Part shown: positions 50,801-63,967 of the stretch, in pieces
How the letters are laid out: the number at the start of each line of letters is the position of its first letter
Numbering within the stretch: position 1 is the stretch's first letter
From: Tipula vernalis
Taxonomy: Eukaryota; Arthropoda; Insecta; Diptera; Tipulidae
Assembly: GCA_958295665.1 (NCBI GenBank)
Contig: OY282558.1
Coordinates: 24,613,409-24,677,408, forward strand
Length of the DNA: 64,000 bases
Direction: 5' to 3'
Translations under genes and position numbers: made by a program
The notes under the pieces: generated by a model
Databases searched by the model: none
What the model saw: the letters and a program-made list of their open reading frames with translations, nothing else
What the model was told of the DNA's origin: nothing

Positions 50801-52183
50801 CTATAGCCCACAAGTTTTTGGGCGGCAAAAATCTAAAATGCTCCGATTACGATGGTTGATACCTCTATCAATAGGTTTCTGGACCTGTAATTGCTGTGAC
50901 AATTTTCATTTTGATTGCTCGATTATTTCTAAACATTTCTTAGAAAATTCAATTTTATTGAAAATCAACTGTGCTATAGCCCACAAGTTTTTGGGCGGCA
51001 AAAATCTAAAATGGTCCGATTACGATGGTTGATACCTCTATCAATAGGTTTCTGGACCTGTAATTGCTGTGACGATTTTCATTTTGATTGCTCGATTATT
51101 TCTAAACATTTCTTAGAAAATTCAATTTTATTGAAAATCAACTGTGCTATAGCCCACAAGTTTTTGGGCGGCAAAAATCTAAAATGCTCCGATTACGATG
51201 GTTGATACCTCTATCAATAGGTTTCGGGACCTGTAATTGCTATGACGATTTTCATTTTCATTGCTCGATTATTTCTAAACATTTCTTAGAAAATTCAATT
51301 TTATTGAAAATCAACTGTGCTATAGCCCACAAGTTTTTGGGCGGCAAAAATCTAAAATGGTCCGATTACGATGGTTGATACCTCTATCAATAGGTTTCGG
51401 GACCTGTAATTGCTGTGACAATTTTCATTTTGATTGTTCGATTATTTCTAAACATTTCTTAGAAAATTCAATTTTATTGAAAATCAACTGTGCTATAGCC
51501 CACAAGTTTTTGGGCGGCAAAAATCTAAAATGCTCCGATTACGATGGTTGATACCTCTATCAATAAGTTTCGGGACCTGTAATTGCTGTGACAATTTTCA
51601 TTTTGATTGCTCGATTATTTCTAAACATTTCTTAGAAAATTCAATTTTATTGAAAATCAACTGTGCTATAGCCCACAAGTTTTTGGGCGGCAAAAATCTA
51701 AAATGGTCCGATTACGATGGTTGATACCTCTATCAATAGGTTTCTGGACCTGTAATTGCTGTGACGATTTTCATTTTGATTGCTCGAGTATTTCTAAACA
51801 TTTCTTAGAAAATTCAATTTTATTGAAAATCAACTGTGCTATAGCCCACAAGTTTTTGGGCGGCAAAAATCTAAAATGCTCCGATTACGATGGTTGATAC
51901 CTCTATCAATAGGTTTCGGGACCTGTAATTGCTATGACGATTTTCATTTTGATTGCTCGATTATTTCTAAACATTTCTTAGAAAATTCAATTTTATTGAA
52001 AATCAACTGTGCTATAGCCCACAAGTTTTTGGGCGGCAAAAATCTAAAATGGTCCGATTACGATGGTTGATACCTCTATCAATAGGTTTCGGGACCTGTA
52101 ATTGCTATGACGATTTTCATTTTGATTGCTCGATTATTTCTAAACATTTCTTAGAAAATTCAATTTTATTGAAAATCAACTGT

Positions 52184-52194
52184 GCTATAATAGC
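52184..52194. other. 3-bp insertion at the palindrome
   Basis: The unit reads gctataatagc instead of gctatagc; the unit is 176 bp. Seen once. Confidence 0.92.
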
Positions 52195-52916
52195 CCACAA
52201 GTTTTTGGGCGGCAAAAATCTAAAATGCTCCGATTACGATGGTTGATACCTCTATCAATAGGTTTCGGGACCTGTAATTGCTGTGACAATTTTCATTTTG
52301 ATTGCTCGATTATTTCTAAACATTTCTTAGAAAATTCAATTTTATTGAAAATCAACTGTGGTATAGCCCACAAGTTTTTGGGCGGCAAAAATCTAAAATG
52401 CTCCGATTACGATGGTTGATACCTCTATCAATAGGTTTCGGGACCTGTAATTGCTGTGACAATTTTCATTTTGATTGCTCGATTATTTCTAAACATTTCT
52501 AAGAAAATTCAATTTTATTGAAAATCAACTGTGCTATAGCCCACAAGTTTTTGGGCGGCAAAAATCTAAAATGGTCCGATTACGATGGTTGATACCTCTA
52601 TCAATAGGTTTCGGGACCTGTAATTGTTGTGATGATTTTCATTTTGATTGCTCGATTATTTCTAAACATTTCTTAGAAAATTCAATTTTATTGAAAATCA
52701 ACTGTGCTATAGCCCACAAGTTTTTGGGCGGCAAAAATCTAAAATGCTCCGATTACGATGGTTGATACCTCTATCAATAGGTTTCGGGACCTGTAATTGC
52801 TGTGACAATTTTCATTTTGATTGCTCGATTATTTCTAAACATTTCTTAGAAAATTCAGTTTTATTGAAAATCAACTGTGCTATAGCCCACAAGTTTTTGG
52901 GCGGCAAAAATCTAAA

Positions 52917-53255
52917 ATGCTCCGATTACGATGGTTGATACCTCTATCAATAGGTTTCGGGACCTGTAATTGCTATGACGATTTTCATTTTGATTGCTCG
53001 ATTATTTCTAAACATTTCTTAGAAAATTCAATTTTATTGAAAATCAACTGTGCCACAAGTTTTTGGGCGGCAAAAATCTAAAATGGTCCGATTACGATGG
53101 TTGATACCTCTATCAATAGGTTTCGGGACCTGTAATTGCTGTGACAATTTTCATTTTGATTGCTCGATTATTTCTAAACATTTCTTAGAAAATTCAATTT
53201 TATTGAAAATCAACTGTGCTATAGCCCACAAGTTTTTGGGCGGCAAAAATCTAAA
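52917..53255 (+). repeat. 2-unit HOR (339 bp), first copy
   Basis: A gctatgacg unit with the 7-bp deletion followed by a ggtcc/gaca unit; 2 x 173 minus 7 bp. Confidence 0.88.
53050..53056 (+). other. 7-bp deletion at the palindrome (1 of 4)
   Basis: The unit reads gtgccacaag, lacking seven bases of ctatagcc. All four units with this allele carry the gctatgacg variant, so they are probably one lineage spread by amplification. Confidence 0.92.
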
Positions 53256-53594
53256 ATGCTCCGATTACGATGGTTGATACCTCTATCAATAGGTTTCGGG
53301 ACCTGTAATTGCTATGACGATTTTCATTTTGATTGCTCGATTATTTCTAAACATTTCTTAGAAAATTCAATTTTATTGAAAATCAACTGTGCCACAAGTT
53401 TTTGGGCGGCAAAAATCTAAAATGGTCCGATTACGATGGTTGATACCTCTATCAATAGGTTTCGGGACTTGTAATTGCTGTGACAATTTTCATTTTGATT
53501 GCTCGATTATTTCTAAACATTTCTTAGAAAATTCAATTTTATTGAAAATCAACTGTGCTATAGCCCACAAGTTTTTGGGCGGCAAAAATCTAAA
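53256..53594 (+). repeat. 2-unit HOR (339 bp), second copy
   Basis: Directly adjacent copy of 52917-53255. By eye the only difference is gggacttg for gggacctg near 53468. Confidence 0.88.
53389..53395 (+). other. 7-bp deletion at the palindrome (2 of 4)
   Basis: Same allele, 339 bp after the first; part of the 2-unit tandem duplication. Confidence 0.92.
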
Positions 53595-55457
53595 ATGCTC
53601 CGATTACGATGGTTGATACCTCTATCAATAGGTTTCGGGACCTGTAATTGCTGTGACAATTTTCATTTTGATTGCTCGATTATTTCTAAACATTTCTTAG
53701 AAAATTCAATTTTATTGAAAATCAACTGTGCTATAGCCCACAAGTTTTTGGGCGGCAAAAATCTAAAATGGTCCGATTACGATGGTTGATACCTCTATCA
53801 ATAGGTTTCTGGACCTGTAATTGCTGTGACGATTTTCATTTTGATTGCTCGAGTATTTCTAAACATTTCTTAGAAAATTCAATTTTATTGAAAATCAACT
53901 GTGCTATAGCCCACAAGTTTTTGGGCGGCAAAAATCTAAAATGCTCCGATTACGATGGTTGATACCTCTATCAATAGGTTTCGGGACCTGTAATTGCTAT
54001 GACGATTTTCATTTTGATTGCTCGATTATTTCTAAACATTTCTTAGAAAATTCAATTTTATTGAAAATCAACTGTGCTATAGCCCACAAGTTTTTGGGCG
54101 GCAAAAATCTAAAATGGTCCGATTACAATGGTTGATACCTCTATCAATAGGTTTCGGGACCTGTAATTGCTGTGACGATTTTCATTTTGATTGCTCGATT
54201 ATTTCTAAACATTTCTTAGAAAATTCAATTTTATTGAAAATCAACTGTGCTATAGCCCACAAGTTTTTGGGCGGCAAAAATCTAAAATGCTCCGATTACG
54301 ATGGTTGATACCTCTATCAATAGGTTTCGGGACCTGTAATTGCTGTGACAATTTTCATTTTGATTGCTCGATTATTTCTAAACATTTCTTAGAAAATTCA
54401 GTTTTATTGAAAATCAACTGTGCTATAGCCCACAAGTTTTTGGGCGGCAAAAATCTAAAATGCTCCGATTACGATGGTTGATACCTCTATCAATAGGTTT
54501 CGGGACCTGTAATTGCTGTGACAATTTTCATTTTGATTGCTCGATTATTTCTAAACATTTCTTAGAAAATTCAATTTTATTGAAAATCAACTGTGCTATA
54601 GCCCATAAGTTTTTGGGCGGCAAAAATCTAAAATGCTCCGATTACGATGGTTGATACCTCTATCAATAGGTTTCGGGACCTGTAATTGCTGTGACAATTT
54701 TCATTTTGATTGCTCGATTATTTCTAAACATTTCTTAGAAAATTCAGTTTTATTGAAAATCAACTGTGCTATAGCCCACAAGTTTTTGGGCGGCAAAAAT
54801 CTAAAATGGTCCGATTACGATGGTTGATACCTCTATCAATAGGTTTCGGGACCTGTAATTGCTGTGACGATTTTCATTTTGATTGCTCGATTATTTCTAA
54901 ACATTTCTTAGAAAATTCAATTTTATTGAAAATCAACTGTGCTATAGCCCACAAGTTTTTGGGCGGCAAAAATCTAAAATGCTCCGATTACGATGGTTGA
55001 TACCTCTATCAATAGGTTTCGGGACCTGTAATTGCTGTGACAATTTTCATTTTGATTGCTCGATTATTTCTAAACATTTCTTAGAAAATTCAATTTTATT
55101 GAAAATCAACTGTGCTATAGCCCACAAGTTTTTGGGCGGCAAAAATCTAAAATGCTCCGATTACGATGGTTGATACCTCTATCAATAGGTTTCTGGACCT
55201 GTAATTGCTGTGACGATTTTCATTTTGATTGCTCGATTATTTCTAAACATTTCTTAGAAAATTCAATTTTATTGAAAATCAACTGTGCTATAGCCCACAA
55301 GTTTTTGGGCGGCAAAAATCTAAAATGCTCCGATTACGATGGTTGATACCTCTATCAATAGGTTTCGGGACCTGTAATTGCTATGACGATTTTCATTTTG
55401 ATTGCTCGATTATTTCTAAACATTTCTTAGAAAATTCAATTTTATTGAAAATCAACT

Positions 55458-55464
55458 GTGCCAC
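55458..55464 (+). other. 7-bp deletion at the palindrome (3 of 4)
   Basis: Same allele. The following unit has attgaaattcaac, shared with the fourth copy. Confidence 0.92.
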
Positions 55465-55798
55465 AAGTTTTTGGGCGGCAAAAATCTAAAATGGTCCGAT
55501 TACGATGGTTGATACCTCTATCAATAGGTTTCGGGACCTGTAATTGCTGTGACAATTTTCATTTTGATTGCTCGATTATTTCTAAACATTTCTTAGAAAA
55601 TTCAATTTTATTGAAATTCAACTGTGCTATAGCCCACAAGTTTTTGGGCGGCAAAAATCTAAAATGCTCCGATTACGATGGTTGATACCTCTATCAATAG
55701 GTTTCGGGACCTGTAATTGCTGTGACAATTTTCATTTTGATTGCTCGATTATTTCTAAACATTTCTTAGAAAATTCAATTTTATTGAAAATCAACTGT

Positions 55799-55810
55799 GC
55801 TATATATAGC
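55799..55810. other. 4-bp TA expansion at the palindrome
   Basis: Third GCTATATATAGC form, in a gctcc/gaca unit beginning at 55664. Confidence 0.92.
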
Positions 55811-56492
55811 CCACAAGTTTTTGGGCGGCAAAAATCTAAAATGCTCCGATTACGATGGTTGATACCTCTATCAATAGGTTTCGGGACCTGTAATTGCTGT
55901 GACAATTTTCATTTTGATTGCTCGATTATTTCTAAACATTTCTTAGAAAATTCAATTTTATTGAAAATCAACTGTGCTATAGCCCACAAGTTTTTGGGCG
56001 GCAAAAATCTAAAATGCTCCGATTACGATGGTTGATACCTCTATCAATAGGTTTCGGGACCTGTAATTGCTGTGACAATTTTCTTTTTGATTGCTCGATT
56101 ATTTCTAAACATTTCTTAGAAAATTCAATTTTATTGAAAATCAACTGTGCTATAGCCCACAAGTTTTTGGGCGGCAAAAATCTAAAATGGTCCGATTACG
56201 ATGGTTGATACCTCTATCAATAGGTTTCTGGACCTGTAATTGCTGTGACGATTTTCATTTTGATTGCTCGAGTATTTCTAAACATTTCTTAGAAAATTCA
56301 ATTTTATTGAAAATCAACTGTGCTATAGCCCACAAGTTTTTGGGCGGCAAAAATCTAAAATGGTCCGATTACGATGGTTGATACCTCTATCAATAGGTTT
56401 CGGGACCTGTAATTGCTATGACGATTTTCATTTTGATTGCTCGATTATTTCTAAACATTTCTTAGAAAATTCAATTTTATTGAAAATCAACT

Positions 56493-56499
56493 GTGCCAC
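56493..56499 (+). other. 7-bp deletion at the palindrome (4 of 4)
   Basis: Same allele, 1,035 bp after the third copy (six units, minus 7 and plus 4). Followed by the same attgaaattcaac unit. Confidence 0.92.
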
Positions 56500-58601
56500 A
56501 AGTTTTTGGGCGGCAAAAATCTAAAATGGTCCGATTACGATGGTTGATACCTCTATCAATAGGTTTCGAGACCTGTAATTGCTGTGACAATTTCCATTTT
56601 GATTGCTCGATTATTTCTAAACATTTCTTAGAAAATTCAATTTTATTGAAATTCAACTGTGCTATAGCCCACAAGTTTTTGGGCGGCAAAAATCTAAAAT
56701 GCTCCGATTACGATGGTTGATACCTCTATCAATAGGTTTCGGGACCTGTAATTGCTGTGACAATTTTCATTTTGATTGCTCGATTATTTCTAAACATTTC
56801 TTAGAAAATTCAATTTTATTGAAAATCAAGTGTGCTATAGCCCACAAGTTTTTGGGCGGCAAAAATCTAAAATGCTCCGATTACGATGGTTGATACCTCT
56901 ATCAATAGGTTTCGGGACCTGTAATTGCTGTGACAATTTTCATTTTGATTGCTCGATTATTTCTAAACATTTCTTAGAAAATTCAATTTTATTGAAAATC
57001 AACTGTGCTATAGCCCACAAGTTTTTGGGCGGCAAAAATCTAAAATGGTCCGATTACGATGGTTGATACCTCTATCAATAGGTTTCGGGACCTGTAATTG
57101 CTATGACGATTTTCATTTTGATTGCTCGATTATTTCTAAACATTTCTTAGAAAATTCAATTTTATTGAAAATCAACTGTGCTATAGCCCACAAGTTTTTG
57201 GGCGGCAAAAATCTAAAATGGTCCGATTACAATGGTTGATACCTCTATCAATAGGTTTCGGGACCTGTAATTGCTGTGACGATTTTCATTTTGATTGCTC
57301 GATTATTTCTAAACATTTTTTAGAAAATTCAATTTTATTGAAAATCAACTGTGCTATAGCCCACAAGTTTTTGGGCGGCAAAAATCTAAAATGCTCCGAT
57401 TACGATGGTTGATACCTCTATCAATAGGTTTCGGGACCTGTAATTGCTGTGACAATTTTCATTTTGATTGCTCGATTATTTCTAAACATTTCTTAGAAAA
57501 TTCAGTTTTATTGAAAATCAACTGTGCTATAGCCCACAAGTTTTTGGGCGGCAAAAATCTAAAATGCTCCGATTACGATGGTTGATACCTCTATCAATAG
57601 GTTTCGGGACCTGTAATTGCTGTGACAATTTTCATTTTGATTGCTCGATTATTTCTAAACATTTCTTAGAAAATTCAATTTTATTGAAAATCAAGTGTGC
57701 TATAGCCCACAAGTTTTTGGGCGGCAAAAATCTAAAATGCTCCGATTACGATGGTTGATACCTCTATCAATAGGTTTCGGGACCTGTAATTGCTGTGACA
57801 ATTTTCATTTTGATTGCTCGATTATTTCTAAACATTTCTTAGAAAATTCAATTTTATTGAAAATCAACTGTGCTATAGCCCACAAGTTTTTGGGCGGCAA
57901 AAATCTAAAATGCTCCGATTACGATGGTTGATACCTCTATCAATAGGTTTCGGGACCTGTAATTGCTGTGACGATTTTCATTTTGATTGCTCGATTATTT
58001 CTAAACATTTCTTAGAAAATTCAATTTTATTGAAAATCAACTGTGCTATAGCCCACAAGTTTTTGGGCGGCAAAAATCTAAAATGCTCCGATTACGATGG
58101 TTGATACCTCTATCAATAGGTTTCGGGACCTGTAATTGCTATGACGATTTTCATTTTCATTGCTCGATTATTTCTAAACATTTCTTAGAAAATTCAATTT
58201 TATTGAAAATCAACTGTGCTATAGCCCACAAGTTTTTGGGCGGCAAAAATCTAAAATGGTCCGATTACGATGGTTGATACCTCTATCAATAGGTTTCGGG
58301 ACCTGTAATTGCTGTGACAATTTTAATTTTGATTGCTCGATTATTTCTAAACATTTCTTAGAAAATTCAATTTTATTGAAAATCAACTGTGCTATAGCCC
58401 ACAAGTTTTTGGGCGGCAAAAATCTAAAATGCTCCGATTACGATGGTTGATACCTCTATCAATAGGTTTCGGGACCTGTAATTGCTGTGACAATTTTCAT
58501 TTTGATTGCTCGATTATTTCTAAACATTTCTTAGAAAATTCAATTTTATTGAAAATCAACTGTGCTATAGCCCACAAGTTTTTGGGCGGCAAAAATCTAA
58601 A

Positions 58602-59985
58602 ATGCTCCGATTACGATGGTTGATACCTCTATCAATAGGTTTCGGGACCTGTAATTGCTATGACGATTTTCATTTTGATTGCTCGATTATTTCTAAACAT
58701 TTCTTAGAAAATTCAATTTTATTGAAAATCAACTGTGCTATAGCCCACAAGTTTTTGGGCGGCAAAAATCTAAAATGCTCCGATTACGATGGTTGATACC
58801 TCTATCAATAGGTTTCGGGACCTGTAATTGTTGTGATGATTTTCATTTTGATTGCTCGATTATTTCTAAACATTTCTTAGAAAATTCAATTTTATTGAAA
58901 ATCAACTGTGCTATAGCCCACAAGTTTTTGGGCGGCAAAAATCTAAAATGGTCCGATTACGATGGTTGATACCTCTATCAATAGGTTTCGGGACCTGTAA
59001 TTGCTGTGACGATTTTCATTTTGATTGCTCGATTATTTCTAAACATTTCTTAGAAAATTCAATTTTATTGAAAATCAACTGTGCTATAGCCCACAAGTTT
59101 TTGGGCGGCAAAAATCTAAAATGCTCCGATTACGATGGTTGATACCTCTATCAATAGGTTTCGGGACCTGTAATTGCTGTGACGATTTTCATTTTGATTG
59201 CTCGATTATTTCTAAACATTTCTTAGAAAATTCAATTTTATTGAAAATCAACTGTGCTATAGCCCACAAGTTTTTGGGCGGCAAAAATCTAAAATGGTCC
59301 GATTACGATGGTTGATACCTCTATCAATAGGTTTCGGGACCTGTAATTGCTGTGACAATTTTCATTTTGATTGCTCGATTATTTCTAAACATTTCTTAGA
59401 AAATTCAATTTTATTGAAAATCAACTGTGCTATAGCCCACAAGTTTTTGGGCGGCAAAAATCTAAAATGCTCCGATTACGATGGTTGATACCTCTATCAA
59501 TAGGTTTCGGGACCTGTAATTGCTGTGACAATTTTCATTTTGATTGCTCGATTATTTCTAAACATTTCTTAGAAAATTCAATTTTATTGAAAATCAACTG
59601 TGCTATAGCCCACAAGTTTTTGGGCGGCAAAAATCTAAAATGCTCCGATTACGATGGTTGATACCTCTATCAATAGGTTTCGGGACCTGTAATTGCTGTG
59701 ACAATTTTCATTTTGATTGCTCGATTATTTCTAAACATTTCTTAGAAAATTCAATTTTATTGAAAATCAACTGTGCTATAGCCCACAAGTTTTTGGGCGG
59801 CAAAAATCTAAAATGGTCCGATTACGATGGTTGATACCTCTATCAATAGGTTTCGGGACCTGTAATTGCTGTGACGATTTTCATTTTGATTGCTCGAGTA
59901 TTTCTAAACATTTCTTAGAAAATTCAATTTTATTGAAAATCAACTGTGCTATAGCCCACAAGTTTTTGGGCGGCAAAAATCTAAA
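58602..59985 (+). repeat. 8-unit HOR (1,384 bp), first copy
   Basis: Order: gctatgacg, gttgtgatg, ggtcc/gacg, gctcc/gacg, ggtcc/gaca, gctcc/gaca, gctcc/gaca, ggtcc/ctcgagta. No difference from 59986-61369 was noticed by eye. Confidence 0.88.
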
Positions 59986-61369
59986 ATGCTCCGATTACGA
60001 TGGTTGATACCTCTATCAATAGGTTTCGGGACCTGTAATTGCTATGACGATTTTCATTTTGATTGCTCGATTATTTCTAAACATTTCTTAGAAAATTCAA
60101 TTTTATTGAAAATCAACTGTGCTATAGCCCACAAGTTTTTGGGCGGCAAAAATCTAAAATGCTCCGATTACGATGGTTGATACCTCTATCAATAGGTTTC
60201 GGGACCTGTAATTGTTGTGATGATTTTCATTTTGATTGCTCGATTATTTCTAAACATTTCTTAGAAAATTCAATTTTATTGAAAATCAACTGTGCTATAG
60301 CCCACAAGTTTTTGGGCGGCAAAAATCTAAAATGGTCCGATTACGATGGTTGATACCTCTATCAATAGGTTTCGGGACCTGTAATTGCTGTGACGATTTT
60401 CATTTTGATTGCTCGATTATTTCTAAACATTTCTTAGAAAATTCAATTTTATTGAAAATCAACTGTGCTATAGCCCACAAGTTTTTGGGCGGCAAAAATC
60501 TAAAATGCTCCGATTACGATGGTTGATACCTCTATCAATAGGTTTCGGGACCTGTAATTGCTGTGACGATTTTCATTTTGATTGCTCGATTATTTCTAAA
60601 CATTTCTTAGAAAATTCAATTTTATTGAAAATCAACTGTGCTATAGCCCACAAGTTTTTGGGCGGCAAAAATCTAAAATGGTCCGATTACGATGGTTGAT
60701 ACCTCTATCAATAGGTTTCGGGACCTGTAATTGCTGTGACAATTTTCATTTTGATTGCTCGATTATTTCTAAACATTTCTTAGAAAATTCAATTTTATTG
60801 AAAATCAACTGTGCTATAGCCCACAAGTTTTTGGGCGGCAAAAATCTAAAATGCTCCGATTACGATGGTTGATACCTCTATCAATAGGTTTCGGGACCTG
60901 TAATTGCTGTGACAATTTTCATTTTGATTGCTCGATTATTTCTAAACATTTCTTAGAAAATTCAATTTTATTGAAAATCAACTGTGCTATAGCCCACAAG
61001 TTTTTGGGCGGCAAAAATCTAAAATGCTCCGATTACGATGGTTGATACCTCTATCAATAGGTTTCGGGACCTGTAATTGCTGTGACAATTTTCATTTTGA
61101 TTGCTCGATTATTTCTAAACATTTCTTAGAAAATTCAATTTTATTGAAAATCAACTGTGCTATAGCCCACAAGTTTTTGGGCGGCAAAAATCTAAAATGG
61201 TCCGATTACGATGGTTGATACCTCTATCAATAGGTTTCGGGACCTGTAATTGCTGTGACGATTTTCATTTTGATTGCTCGAGTATTTCTAAACATTTCTT
61301 AGAAAATTCAATTTTATTGAAAATCAACTGTGCTATAGCCCACAAGTTTTTGGGCGGCAAAAATCTAAA
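59986..61369 (+). repeat. 8-unit HOR (1,384 bp), second copy
   Basis: Exact-length adjacent copy with the same eight unit types, including the rare gttgtgatg. The following units (61370 with atacaactatc, 61543) do not continue the pattern, so the duplication is two copies long. Confidence 0.88.
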
Positions 61370-63967
61370 ATGCTCCGATTACGATGGTTGATACAACTAT
61401 CAATAGGTTTCGGGACCTGTAATTGCTATGACGATTTTCATTTTGATTGCTCGATTATTTCTAAACATTTCTTAGAAAATTCAATTTTATTGAAAATCAA
61501 CTGTGCTATCGCCCACAAGTTTTTGGGCGGCAAAAATCTAAAATGGTCCGATTACAATGGTTGATACCTCTATCAATAGGTTTCTGGACCTGTAATTGCT
61601 GTGACGATTTTCATTTTGATTGCTCGAGTATTTCTAAACATTTCTTAGAAAATTCAATTTTATTGAAAATCAACTGTGCTATAGCCCACAAGTTTTTGGG
61701 CGGCAAAAATCTAAAATGCTCCGATTACGATGGTTGATACCTCTATCAATAGGTTTCGGGACCTGTAATTGCTGTGACGATTTTCATTTTGATTGCTCGA
61801 TTATTTCTAAACATTTCTTAGAAAATTCAATTTTATTGAAAATCAACTGTGCTATAGCCCACAAGTTTTTGGGCGGCAAAAATCTAAAATGGTCCGATTA
61901 CGATGGTTGATACCTCTATCAATAGGTTTCGGGACCTGTAATTGCTGTGACAATTTTCATTTTGATTGCTCGATTATTTCTAAACATTTCTTAGAAAATT
62001 CAATTTTATTGAAAATCAACTGTGCTATAGCCCACAAGTTTTTGGGCGGCAAAAGTCTAAAATGCTCCGATTACGATGGTTGATACCTCTATCAATAGGT
62101 TTCGGGACCTGTAATTGCTGTGACAATTTTCATTTTGATTGCTCGATTATTTCTAAACATTTCTTAGAAAATTCAATTTTATTGAAAATCAACTGTGCTA
62201 TAGCCCACAAGTTTTTGGGCGGCAAAAATCTAAAATGGTCCGATTACGATGGTTGATACCTCTATCAATAGGTTTCTGGACCTGTAATTGCTGTGACGAT
62301 TTTCATTTTGATTGCTCGAGTATTTCTAAACATTTCTTAGAAAATTCAATTTTATTGAAAATCAACTGTGCTATAGCCCACAAGTTTTTGGGCGGCAAAA
62401 ATCTAAAATGCTCCGATTACGATGGTTGATACCTCTATCAATAGGGTTCGGGACCTGTAATTGCTATGACGATTTTCATTTTGATTGCTCGATTATTTCT
62501 AAACATTTCTTAGAAAATTCAATTTTATTGAAAATCAACTGTGCTATAGCCCACAAGTTTTTGGGCGGCAAAAATCTAAAATGGCCCGATTACGATGGTT
62601 GATACCTCTATCAATAGGTTTCGGGACCTGTAATTGCTGTGACAATTTTCATTTTGATTGCTCGATTATTTCTAAACATTTCTTAGAAAATTCAATTTTA
62701 TTGAAAATCAACTGTGCTATAGCCCACAAGTTTTTGGGCGGCAAAAATCTAAAATGCTCCGATTACGATGGTTGATACCTCTATCAATAGGTTTCGGGAC
62801 CTGTAATTGCTGTGACAATTTTCATTTTGATTGCTCGATTATTTCTAAACATTTCTTAGAAAATTCAATTTTATTGAAAATCAACTGTGCTATAGCCCAC
62901 AAGTTTTTGGGCGGCAAAAATCTAAAATGGTCCGATTACGATGGTTGATACCTCTATCAATAGGTTTCTGGACCTGTAATTGCTGTGACGATTTTCATTT
63001 TGATTGCTCCAGTATTTCTAAACATTTCTTAGAAAATTCAATTTTATTGAAAATCAACTGTGCTATAGCCCACAAGTTTTTGGGCGGCAAAAATCTAAAA
63101 TGCTAAGATTACGATGGTTGATACCTCTATCAATAGGTTTCGGGACCTGTAATTGCTATGACGATTTTCATTTTGATTGCTCGATTATTTCTAAACATTT
63201 CTTAGAAAATTCAATTTTATTGAAAATCAACTGTGCTATAGCCCACAAGTTTTTGGGCGGCAAAAATCTAAAATGGTCCGATTACGATGGTTGATACCTC
63301 TATCAATAGGTTTCGGGACCTGTAATTGCTGTGACGATTTTCATTTTGATTGCTCGAGTATTTCTAAACATTTCTTAGAAAATTCAATTTTATTGAAAAT
63401 CAACTGTGCTATAGCCCACAAGTTTTTGGGCGGCAAAAATCTAAAATGCTCCGATTACGATGGTTGATACCTCTATCAATAGGTTTCGGGACCTGTAATT
63501 GCTATGACGATTTTCATTTTGATTGCTCGATTATTTCTAAACATTTCTTAGAAAATTCAATTTTATTGAAAATCAACTGTGCTATAGCCTACAAGTTTTT
63601 GGGCGGCAAAAATCTAAAATGCTCCGATTACGATGGTTGATACCTCTATCAATAGGTTTCTGGACCTGTAATTGCTGTGACGATTTTCATTTTGATTGCT
63701 CGAGTATTTCTAAACATTTCTTAGAAAATTCAATTTTATTGAAAATCAACTGTGCTATAGCCCACAAGTTTTTGGGCGGCAAAAATCTAAAATGCTCCGA
63801 TTACGATGGTTGATACCTCTATCAATAGGTTTCGGGACCTGTAATTGCTATGACGATTTTCATTTTGATTGCTCGATTATTTCTAAACATTTCTTAGAAA
63901 ATTCAATTTTATTGAAAATCAACTGTGCTATAGCCCACAAGTTTTTGGGCGGCAAAAATCTAAAATG

